Assembly (NCBI GenBank): GCA_015486895.1
Contig: WFQT01000393.1
Location: forward strand, 1-6,317
DNA: 6,317 bases
Direction: 5' to 3'
Origin: Anaerolineae bacterium
GTDB taxonomy: Bacteria > Chloroflexota > Anaerolineae > JAADDB01
The notes beneath the pieces were generated by a model. It saw only the letters and a program-made list of their open reading frames with translations, was not told the origin of the DNA and did not search any database. Positions 1 through 5,841 of the stretch are shown one piece after another (the first letter of the stretch is position 1; the number at the start of each line of letters is the position of its first letter). The translations under genes and the position numbers were made by a program.

Positions 1-600
1 GTCCTCCTCGGTCGTGATAAGGATATCCGTGTATTTCATCAGCTCTGTCATCACCTCGCGTGCCCTTTCCTGCGACCACAGGCGTGCCCGATAGTTCAGA
101 TCGATTGATACCTTGAGAGCCATCTTCTTTGCCGCCTTCACCGCTTCGAGCGTTGCTTCTGCGGCTGACGGAGAGAGCGCAGGAGTTATCCCCGACGTAT
201 GGAAGATCCTCGCTCCCGAGAGCACAGTCTCCCAATCGACCTCTCCTGGCTTGATGTTAGCGATTGCCGAGTCTTTGCGGTCGTATAGAACAGAATTGGC
301 GCGGGGCGATGCGCCGAACTCGACAAAGTACAGGCCAATACGATCCTCATTGGTCCAAACGATATGCGAACTATCCACCCCATGTTCGCGCGCCTTGTTC
401 TCGATCATGCGCCCCAAAGCGTTCCTCGTCAGGCGAGTGACATAGGCTGTTTGCAGGCCAAGGCGTTGGGCGGCCACAACCGTATTAAGCTCCGAACCGC
501 CTGCATGGACATAAAACTGCTCGGCCTGCTCCAGCCTATTATGCTCGGGCGGCGAGAGCCGGATCATCGTTTCACCAAACGTCACTAGGTCGTACGCCAT
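1..600 (-). CDS. kdgK: 2-keto-3-deoxygluconate kinase, PfkB family (3' end cut by window edge)
   Basis: The frame is open from an ATG at 600 to the window edge, giving the first 200 residues; the C-terminal ATP-binding half with the expected GAGD motif lies outside. It would phosphorylate 2-keto-3-deoxygluconate (KDG) to KDPG with ATP in the cytoplasm. Visible: the PfkB N-terminal strand (LVTFGETMIRLSP, residues 5-17), the first PfkB signature around AGGSELNTVVAAQRLG (33-48), and the KDG-kinase-type substrate region GLYFVEFGASPRANSVLYDR (89-108), which separates this family from ribokinases and fructokinases. SIDLNYRARLW (165-175) is also typical. The start is supported by AGGAGG seven bases upstream. 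Only 12 bp separate it from the aminotransferase stop, so it is probably cotranscribed. It feeds KDPG to the aldolase encoded two genes upstream. A close sugar-acid kinase (for example for 2-keto-3-deoxygalactonate) is possible; the family is secure, the exact sugar is not. Confidence 0.92.
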   Translation of the reverse strand, partial: MAYDLVTFGETMIRLSPPEHNRLEQAEQFYVHAGGSELNTVVAAQRLGLQTAYVTRLTRNALGRMIENKAREHGVDSSHIVWTNEDRIGLYFVEFGASPRANSVLYDRKDSAIANIKPGEVDWETVLSGARIFHTSGITPALSPSAAEATLEAVKAAKKMALKVSIDLNYRARLWSQERAREVMTELMKYTDILITTEED

Positions 601-607
601 CGATCTT

Positions 608-613
608 CCTCCT
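608..613 (-). promoter_or_regulatory. Ribosome binding site of the KDG kinase, touching the upstream stop codon
   Basis: AGGAGG on the minus strand, seven bases before the kinase ATG at 600. Its first base is the last base of the aminotransferase stop codon (613-615), so a ribosome terminating on the upstream gene covers this site. That arrangement favours coupled translation of the two genes. Confidence 0.75.
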
Positions 614-1716
614 CAGGGTGTTCTTGCGTTTTGTAAGCCGTTTCGCAAGGCAGCTAACACAGACTCAATAGCTTCATCAGTAGCTTCTAGTCCCATATTT
701 CCGACTCGGAACACCTTACCTTTAAGCTCTCCTAGGCTCCCAGCAAGTAAGATTCTCTCCTGTTCCCTAACGTACCTGAGCAGTTGGTCGATGTCTATGT
801 CTCCCCCTAATACCGATGTAACTCCGTGGGAAGCAATCTCGTCGGGTACATAGGGTGTGAAGCCGATTTCCGCAAGTCCACGTCGTAACTTCTGTGCAAT
901 CTTCTGATGCCGTTCAAACCGTTTATCAAGACCTTCCTCCAAAACGCGTTCCATGCCTAATCGAAGTGCTTTAATATTGTTTACTGGCTGCGTTACCGGA
1001 TAAGGATGCCAATCGCCCCACTTATCGGCGTACTCACGCCATACTTTAAGGTTCAAATACCATCCTGGGCTTCTTCTACGATCGATAGCATCCCATCCTC
1101 CCTTCCCCACAGCAACAACTCCCAATCCCGGAGGGGCTTCCAGCCCCTTTTGCGAGGCGGAGATGCATATGTCGATTCCCCAGGCATCCATCTCCAGTGG
1201 TTCGATAGCTAGAGAAGAAACAGCATCCACTATGAAAAGAACCCCTTGAGAACGACACATTGTAGCCAATTGCTGAATGGGGTTGAGTACGCCGGTTGAA
1301 GTCTCACAATGTACGCATGCCAAAGCATCAAAATCCCCACTTTGGAGAACTTCTCCGACCTCAACAGGATCTACTGCTTGACCGGCAGGGAAGTCAACCG
1401 TTTTGACATTAGCAGTATAACTTCGTGCTATTGATTCTAGCCGCTCACCAAAGAACCCATTGCGAGGAATTAGCACCTTGCCATTGGGGAAGAGCGTTGA
1501 TCCAAGCGCGGCGTCAAGCCCAGCACTTCCCGATCCCGGAAGGAGGAATATATCGCCTTCAGTCCTGAATATCTTCTGTAAAAGCCCCGTAGTTTCTTTG
1601 TAAAAAGCTGTCCAATCCTCGCCATAATGAGCGACCAACGGTTCGGCCATAACTGCTAGTACCTCTGGGGCCACTTCAATTGGTCCTGGGATCATTAGGC
1701 GCAGTCTTGGTCTCAT
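613..1716 (-). CDS. PLP-dependent class V aminotransferase, alanine/serine-glyoxylate type
   Basis: A complete protein of 367 residues if started at the second of two tandem ATGs (1716; the first is at 1719). The second is preferred because AAGGAG lies five bases before it and only two before the first. Family features, numbered from the second Met: MIPGPIEV near residues 8-15; the PLP-phosphate loop GSGSAG (61-66); HCETSTG (136-142); the cofactor aspartate D164 in IVDAVSS; the Schiff-base lysine K190 in SASQKGLEAPPGLG; QPVNNIKALR near 243-252; and the substrate-carboxylate arginine R337 in FRVGNMG. Such enzymes transfer an amino group from alanine or serine to glyoxylate (or the reverse) in the cytoplasm. 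The gene overlaps the aldolase stop and precedes KDG kinase, so the amino acceptor is probably an oxo-acid of the same pathway; glyoxylate is the obvious candidate. The class also includes 2-aminoethylphosphonate and ureidoglycine transaminases, so donor and acceptor are unproven. Confidence 0.9.
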   Translation of the reverse strand: MRPRLRLMIPGPIEVAPEVLAVMAEPLVAHYGEDWTAFYKETTGLLQKIFRTEGDIFLLPGSGSAGLDAALGSTLFPNGKVLIPRNGFFGERLESIARSYTANVKTVDFPAGQAVDPVEVGEVLQSGDFDALACVHCETSTGVLNPIQQLATMCRSQGVLFIVDAVSSLAIEPLEMDAWGIDICISASQKGLEAPPGLGVVAVGKGGWDAIDRRRSPGWYLNLKVWREYADKWGDWHPYPVTQPVNNIKALRLGMERVLEEGLDKRFERHQKIAQKLRRGLAEIGFTPYVPDEIASHGVTSVLGGDIDIDQLLRYVREQERILLAGSLGELKGKVFRVGNMGLEATDEAIESVLAALRNGLQNARTP

Positions 1717-2378
1717 CATTGCTCCTTAGGCATTACTGCTTTTGCCTTTTCCACTGCTTCCACCAGTTTACGTGCCCGTTCGGTGAGAACTTTATACTGC
1801 CCCTCCGCCACTGCTCTTTTATCCACCAGCCAACCACCGGCACAAACCAAAGCTGCCCCAGCAGAAATGAAGTCCCCCGCGTTTGCAGCTGTGACTCCAC
1901 CTGTTGGCGCGAGCGGAATTTGCGGCAAAGGTCCATGAACGGCTTTGAGATATCCAGGGCCGAGAATATTCGCCGGGAAGACTTTCACTATGTCCGCTCC
2001 TGTTTCCCAGGCAGTGAGGATCTCGGTAGGGGTCATCGCTCCTGGAATAACGATAACTCCGTAACGATGGGCCATCTCGATCACATCCGGGGCAACTGTA
2101 GGAGTGACGAGAAACTGGGCACCAGCGAGTATCGCCTGGCGGGCGGTTGGTCCGTCCAATACTGTCCCTGCTCCCAGTAACACATCATCGAGTTTGTCGG
2201 TTGCCTGCTCGATCGCTCGCAGTGCACCGGGTGTGGTCATAGTGATCTCCACACAGGAGAGACCACCAGTATGCAAAGCACTCACTGTTTGAACAAGATC
2301 AGCAGCAGTGCGCACTCTGATGATTCCTAGCGCGCCTTTTGCCAAAAGGCGATCTAGTACTTGTTTTTTTGCGGCCAT
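1716..2378 (-). CDS. eda: 2-keto-3-deoxy-6-phosphogluconate / 4-hydroxy-2-oxoglutarate aldolase
   Basis: A complete class I aldolase of 220 residues, the usual length for the Eda family (a single TIM barrel). It splits KDPG into pyruvate and glyceraldehyde-3-phosphate in the Entner-Doudoroff pathway; many members also split 4-hydroxy-2-oxoglutarate into pyruvate and glyoxylate. Visible motifs: VEITMTTPGA (43-52) with the catalytic glutamate E44; GAGTVLD (69-75); TPTVAPDV (92-99); PGAMTPTEI (112-120); the Schiff-base lysine K132 in IVKVFPAN; the phosphate-binding PTGGV (158-162); and GGWLVDK (181-187). The start at 2378 has AAGGAG five bases upstream. The stop overlaps the next start, so the aminotransferase is translationally coupled to it. 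Pairing with KDG kinase in the operon supports a KDPG role; the aminotransferase leaves room for a glyoxylate-producing role. Confidence 0.95.
   Translation of the reverse strand: MAAKKQVLDRLLAKGALGIIRVRTAADLVQTVSALHTGGLSCVEITMTTPGALRAIEQATDKLDDVLLGAGTVLDGPTARQAILAGAQFLVTPTVAPDVIEMAHRYGVIVIPGAMTPTEILTAWETGADIVKVFPANILGPGYLKAVHGPLPQIPLAPTGGVTAANAGDFISAGAALVCAGGWLVDKRAVAEGQYKVLTERARKLVEAVEKAKAVMPKEQ
1722..1727 (-). promoter_or_regulatory. Ribosome binding site that decides the aminotransferase start
   Basis: AAGGAG on the minus strand, inside the last codons of the aldolase gene. It lies two bases before the ATG at 1719 and five before the ATG at 1716. The longer spacing is the more usual, which favours the second ATG and gives a TGATG stop-start junction with the aldolase. 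Confidence 0.7.
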
Positions 2379-2422
2379 CTATACTCCTTATAATCATTAA
2401 TGATCAATGTTCTATATCATAC
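2379..2422 (-). other. AT-rich intergenic gap between AOR and the aldolase
   Basis: A 44-bp gap, the second largest in the window. It contains the aldolase ribosome binding site (AAGGAG at 2384-2389) and a perfect palindrome just upstream of it. I see no convincing -35/-10 pair and no GC-rich hairpin with a T tract, so read-through from the upstream genes is the simplest reading. Confidence 0.5.
2393..2404. repeat. Perfect 12-bp palindrome ATCATTAATGAT
   Basis: The sequence equals its own reverse complement over 12 bases and does not extend further (A against C at the flanks). It lies four bases upstream of the aldolase ribosome binding site. Size and symmetry fit a small operator half-site pair, but it is entirely AT-biased, and such palindromes arise by chance in AT-rich gaps. 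As an RNA hairpin it would be weak because no loop bases are left. Confidence 0.3.
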
Positions 2423-4345
2423 TTATTTACAATTATCATACGCATCTGATAACTCAGGCGAAGCAAATGTCAAGTTCAGTTCTTGCAACGTTGTTGTAGT
2501 GGGGAAGCCATGTGTGTCCCAGCCGTGCAGACGATAGTACTCGGAGAGCATTCGCTTCAATCGCTCCGGGGTGATGGGCTCGCCACCTCCGGGTAGATCC
2601 GGCTGTGGTTCGTGCATGATCCGCCAGGGAAGAATGTCGTCGCTTTCCGGACATAGTCCGTCACGTAGGTTGAAGCACCGCTCGAGGGTTATGATGCGCC
2701 GGCCCACTTTAAGCAATTCCTCCGGACCAAGATCAATACTTGTTGCTGTCTTGAGGATCTCAGCGATCAGCTCTTCCTGCAAACTGTAGGCAGCCGTCGT
2801 AGTGAAGGCGCACAGACCAAGGGCATCACTTACGGCGTAGATATCCTCATGCCAGCGCACGATTTCGGCACGTTTGTCCTCAATGTTTGGAACAGCGTAC
2901 CTTTCATCGCCTGCTACTCTTTTCACCAGCGCTCTTCCTTCCTTGGTTCCGCCAAATTCAGCGAGACACTCGGAATGGAGGTGGTCCGGTCCACGCGGGT
3001 TAACCGCAAACGCCAGGGCATACGCATAAGCGCCGCGTGTTTCCACGCGGCTCTGCTCCAATCCTCGTGCCTGGATTGCCCAGCGCTGCGAACCTTGCCC
3101 TATTTGCTCAGCGGCGTGGGCTACCCCTTCGGCCAGGAGGTTTCCCAAGCCGTGTCGGTAAGCGATGTTCTTCACCATTTCGATAACTGCATCTCCGTTG
3201 CCGAATTGGAGATCTATACCATCGCAATCTGTGCGCGATAGTACGCCTCGTTGTACCGATTCCATTGCCCATTGGATCACGTTGCCCGTGGATATTGTGT
3301 CCAAACCGAGGTCGTTACACAGATAGTTGGCGACAAACACCGGCTCCGGATCCAATAGGCCACATCCGCTACCGAAAGAGGCTACAGTCTCGTATTCTGG
3401 CCCACCGGAGTACGTGCCAGCATATTTGCCACTGTCGATACGCGTAAACCGATGACAGGAGTAGATGCAGCCGGCGCAGCCAACGATACCTTTTAGATAA
3501 CCTAGATCAGGCCACGCCCGGCCAGAAATTCTACCTACCTCTCCGGAGATATGACTCTTCTGAAAGTTGTATGACGGCAGTATGCGCAGTTCATTGAGTG
3601 CATCAACATCTCTTGCTGTACCGAACTTGTGTAGATCTTCCGCGATAGAATCATTGTAGAGGAGATCCCTTGCACGCTTCACTGCCCGGGCAAACCCGTT
3701 GGGATCGGCGACTGTTAGCTCCCCCATGGCAGCATCGACTACCACTGCCTTTAGGTTTTTGGACCCCATGACCGCACCTATCCCTCCCCGTGCGGCCGCG
3801 TTGTAATAGCTAGTCATCACCGAGGCGAACTTCACCAAGCGTTCACCAGCAGGACCGATGCACATGACCTCTACATCCGCGCCATGTTTTTCCTTAAGCG
3901 CGCGCGTCGTAGGCCTCACTCCCTGTCCCCAGAGATCATCTGCAGGATGCAACTGCCATCCTTTTGAGCTCAGTGACAGATAGACAGGCTGCGCGGACTT
4001 GCCTGTAAATACCAGCCCGTCTATACCCGCCAATTTGAGAGACACGCCGATCCACCCACCAATATTGCTCTTGAGATACCGTCCGGTAGCAGGGCTCTTG
4101 GCGAGAAGGGTGGTGCGCCCAGAACAGGGGGCGCTTGTCCCGCTCAAAGCTCCTGGGATGACGAGAAGGGCGTTTTCCTTCCCTAGTGGGTCGGTGGAGC
4201 CGGAGACGAGGTCCCAAAGCAATTTCACTCCCACGCCTCTTCCGCCCAGAAAGGAGGTTAGCCTCTCAGGGGAAATGTGCTCGTTATGGATCGTCCCTGA
4301 AGAAAGATCCACTATCAACAGACGACCTGGATAACTTGTGTTCAT
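2423..4345 (-). CDS. Tungsten-type aldehyde:ferredoxin oxidoreductase, catalytic subunit
   Basis: The protein is 640 residues from the ATG at 4345, slightly longer than archaeal AOR (about 605). It is predicted to oxidise an aldehyde to a carboxylic acid, passing electrons through a [4Fe-4S] cluster to a ferredoxin. Numbering from that Met: N-terminal domain with PGRLLIVDLSSGTI (5-18) and FLGGRGVG (32-39); pterin-binding region around SNIGGWIGVSLKLAGIDG (93-110); ARGGIGAVMGSKNLKA (185-200); cluster cysteines C290, C293 and C297 in CAGCIYSC plus C512 in DALGLC, matching the CxxCxxxC...C pattern of the family; GPEYET (315-320). It has no signal peptide or Tat motif, so it is probably cytoplasmic. 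The frame runs on upstream to an ATG at 4432, but those 28 residues lie inside the ferredoxin gene and do not resemble AOR, so they are rejected. Its partner is the overlapping polyferredoxin gene. Molybdenum use is possible; the substrate is unknown. Confidence 0.93.
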   Translation of the reverse strand: MNTSYPGRLLIVDLSSGTIHNEHISPERLTSFLGGRGVGVKLLWDLVSGSTDPLGKENALLVIPGALSGTSAPCSGRTTLLAKSPATGRYLKSNIGGWIGVSLKLAGIDGLVFTGKSAQPVYLSLSSKGWQLHPADDLWGQGVRPTTRALKEKHGADVEVMCIGPAGERLVKFASVMTSYYNAAARGGIGAVMGSKNLKAVVVDAAMGELTVADPNGFARAVKRARDLLYNDSIAEDLHKFGTARDVDALNELRILPSYNFQKSHISGEVGRISGRAWPDLGYLKGIVGCAGCIYSCHRFTRIDSGKYAGTYSGGPEYETVASFGSGCGLLDPEPVFVANYLCNDLGLDTISTGNVIQWAMESVQRGVLSRTDCDGIDLQFGNGDAVIEMVKNIAYRHGLGNLLAEGVAHAAEQIGQGSQRWAIQARGLEQSRVETRGAYAYALAFAVNPRGPDHLHSECLAEFGGTKEGRALVKRVAGDERYAVPNIEDKRAEIVRWHEDIYAVSDALGLCAFTTTAAYSLQEELIAEILKTATSIDLGPEELLKVGRRIITLERCFNLRDGLCPESDDILPWRIMHEPQPDLPGGGEPITPERLKRMLSEYYRLHGWDTHGFPTTTTLQELNLTFASPELSDAYDNCK

Positions 4346-4776
4346 CATGTTGCCTCCCCAGTTACATCTTGAACATAGGTAATGGCGTGTGGGAGTTGGC
4401 ATGCTTCTACGCAAGCGGGTGTTCCTCCGCACAGATCACAGATCAAGGGGATATCGCGCGTCTGATCGAACTGAACGCCCCCGTAAGGGCAGGCTGTCAC
4501 GCACTGGCGACAGCCGGTACACAACGCTCTATTCAGCTTGATCGCTCCTGTCGTTTCATCACGCGACAATGCCTCAACTGGGCATGCGGTGATACATGGA
4601 GCCTCTGAGCATTGTATGCACACCGCAGGGGTGAATTGCGCTTTTTCCTCATTTCTCGCTACCTGTATTCGGGAGAGGAAGAGCGAAAATTTACCTTCTT
4701 TCTCTAGCGAACAAGCTAACATGCAGCTTCCGCATCCTGTACAATGGTCTTCGTCTACTACTAAATGACCCTGCAT
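4345..4776 (-). CDS. Four-cluster 4Fe-4S ferredoxin-like subunit of the AOR complex
   Basis: A complete protein of 143 residues containing 16 cysteines in four groups: C12/C15/C18/C22, C53/C56/C61/C65, C86/C89/C92/C96 and C113/C116/C122/C126. This is the layout of HycB/DmsB-type electron-transfer subunits that carry four [4Fe-4S] clusters. Such proteins move electrons between a catalytic subunit and a further acceptor. Its stop overlaps the AOR start, as expected for subunits made in equal amounts; paired multi-cluster and catalytic subunits are known from multi-subunit bacterial AORs. No signal peptide or membrane anchor is visible, so it should be cytoplasmic. The start has AAGGAGG ten bases upstream, a slightly long spacing, but no nearer in-frame start gives an open frame. 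No flavin or NAD-binding third subunit follows in the window, so the terminal acceptor is open. Confidence 0.93.
   Translation of the reverse strand: MQGHLVVDEDHCTGCGSCMLACSLEKEGKFSLFLSRIQVARNEEKAQFTPAVCIQCSEAPCITACPVEALSRDETTGAIKLNRALCTGCRQCVTACPYGGVQFDQTRDIPLICDLCGGTPACVEACQLPHAITYVQDVTGEAT
4353..4359 (-). promoter_or_regulatory. Ribosome binding site that decides the AOR start
   Basis: GGGGAGG on the minus strand, within the final codons of the ferredoxin gene. It is four bases before an ATG at 4348 and seven before an ATG at 4345. The longer spacing is the more usual, so the second ATG is preferred; the ferredoxin TGA (4345-4347) then shares one base with the AOR start. Confidence 0.7.
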
Positions 4777-4786
4777 ATTAAGCCAC

Positions 4787-4793
4787 CCTCCTT
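4787..4793 (-). promoter_or_regulatory. Ribosome binding site of the ferredoxin subunit, long spacing
   Basis: A full AAGGAGG on the minus strand, in the 23-bp gap after the permease stop and ten bases before the ferredoxin ATG at 4776. A GTG nearer to it (4784-4786) is followed after one codon by a stop, so the ATG at 4776 is the start despite the spacing. Confidence 0.7.
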
Positions 4794-4799
4794 ACACAC

Positions 4800-5774
4800 T
4801 TATAATAGCTTTATGTGTATTTTTCTTCCCAAGACCACAGATAATAGCACCGCAAGAATAACAACAACCCCTTTTGTTATGAATTGCACCTGGTATGGTA
4901 CATTAAGCATTGTGAGGCCATTGTTCAGCATCGTTATAATAAATGCACCAACAAACACACCGCCCCCTGTTGGCTCCCCCTCGCCGAACATTGTTGTGCT
5001 GAGAAAACATACTGAGATTGCATCCAAAAGGAAGTTTTCTCCGGCTTGCGGTTGCCCAGATCCCATTCGCGAAGTTAGTACAATCGATGTGATTGCTACA
5101 GATAATCCTGAGATAAGGAAGGTGTAAAAACGGTTGCGTCGTACATTGATACCAGCATAGAGCACAGCCATCGGATTACCCCCGATTGCATAGATATGTC
5201 GTCCGAACTTGGTGCGATGAAGTACTACAAGGACGATTGCAAGGACGACAAGCATGATGATTACAGGCATGGGAATAGGTCCTGCATATCCTTGCCCGAT
5301 TGCAAGGAAGATGGGAGAAGCATTATGCAGAAAGATGGGGTGCCCTCCACTATACAGCATTTTAGCACCAAATGTAACTGAGCCTACAGCAAAAGTCGCG
5401 ATGAAGTCTGGGAGATGAAGGTAGGCAACCAGTATCCCGTTGATGACCCCCACGCCCAGCCCTATTCCCAATGCAGCAGCCAGAGCTACTATCAAACTGG
5501 AGGTCGTATTCAGTATTGACGCGAGAATCACACTGACCAATCCCATAGCATAGCCAATTGACATGTCGAATCCACCTGCAGCCATAACAAACGCAAATCC
5601 TAAGGAAACAATAGTCAGCATGCTCATCTGCTTAAAGATCAATAGAAAATTACCGACGGTGAAAAAATAAGGGGATGTTGAGGCAAAAAAAATCAAAATC
5701 AATAGTGCACCAACCACTGTGCCGTAGTGCCGAATGAAGCGTTTCATTGTACTTGCAGTGACAAACATCGCCAT
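4800..5774 (-). CDS. Sugar ABC transporter permease, RbsC-type
   Basis: A complete integral membrane protein of 324 residues, normal for the RbsC/AraH/XylH-like permease family. It forms the transmembrane channel of a binding-protein-dependent sugar importer. Hydrophobic segments are visible at roughly 18-32, 48-66, 75-88, 93-117, 122-140, 168-186, 215-234, 250-262, 272-290 and 298-316. Family signatures are GGFDMSIG (67-74, equivalent to the common GGxDLSVG), the cytoplasmic loop AIGGNPMAVLYAGINVRR (196-213) expected to contact the ATPase, and MLNNGLTML (282-290) near the C-terminus. The start at 5774 has GGAGG four bases upstream; an internal Met at residue 3 or 10 is less well placed. The binding protein precedes it and the AOR pair follows after 23 bp. 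The ATPase of the importer is not in the window. The substrate cannot be read from the permease; a pentose, hexose or polyol is typical. Confidence 0.94.
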   Translation of the reverse strand: MAMFVTASTMKRFIRHYGTVVGALLILIFFASTSPYFFTVGNFLLIFKQMSMLTIVSLGFAFVMAAGGFDMSIGYAMGLVSVILASILNTTSSLIVALAAALGIGLGVGVINGILVAYLHLPDFIATFAVGSVTFGAKMLYSGGHPIFLHNASPIFLAIGQGYAGPIPMPVIIMLVVLAIVLVVLHRTKFGRHIYAIGGNPMAVLYAGINVRRNRFYTFLISGLSVAITSIVLTSRMGSGQPQAGENFLLDAISVCFLSTTMFGEGEPTGGGVFVGAFIITMLNNGLTMLNVPYQVQFITKGVVVILAVLLSVVLGRKIHIKLL

Positions 5775-5791
5775 TTATCCTCCGAATAAAC

Positions 5792-5821
5792 GGCAAAGGG
5801 ATCTTGCTTGATCCCCTTGCC
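5792..5821 (-). terminator. Hairpin between binding protein and permease (leaky terminator or mRNA 3'-end stabiliser)
   Basis: On the minus strand GGCAAGGGGATC and GATCCCTTTGCC form a 12-bp stem with one G-U wobble around the six-base loop AAGCAA. It begins 20 bases after the binding-protein stop and ends 17 bases before the permease start. The bases after the stem (GTTTATTCGG) are only weakly T-rich, so complete termination is doubtful. Hairpins in this position are common in ABC operons, where they protect the binding-protein message and lower permease expression; I infer that role here. Confidence 0.7.
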
Positions 5822-5841
5822 ATCATTGGTCGTAGTTGGCC

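Noticed and set aside
113..445. 110-residue plus-strand open frame with a signal-peptide-like start
   Set aside because: It is antisense to the KDG kinase, whose motifs are continuous on the minus strand; the hydrophobic start reflects the complement of Ala/Lys-rich codons.
1680..2180. 166-residue plus-strand open frame opposite the aldolase
   Set aside because: It is antisense to a clear aldolase with intact motifs, has cysteine-rich low-plausibility composition and no family resemblance.
2405..2440. Possible promoter with a TATGAT -10-like element after the AOR stop
   Set aside because: No acceptable -35 element lies 16-18 bases upstream, and TATGAT-like strings are expected in this AT-rich stretch.
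2849..3241. 130-residue plus-strand open frame opposite AOR
   Set aside because: It lies fully within the AOR gene on the other strand and shows no recognisable domain.
3936..4217. 93-residue minus-strand frame inside AOR, and similar short frames at 2454-2654 and 1076-1258
   Set aside because: They are out-of-frame shadows of the AOR and aminotransferase genes, rich in Arg/Ser/Pro and without homology signals.
4346..4432. Upstream extension of the AOR frame to an ATG at 4432
   Set aside because: The extra residues overlap the ferredoxin C-terminus in another frame, do not look like an AOR N-terminus, and a good ribosome site precedes the ATG pair at 4345/4348.
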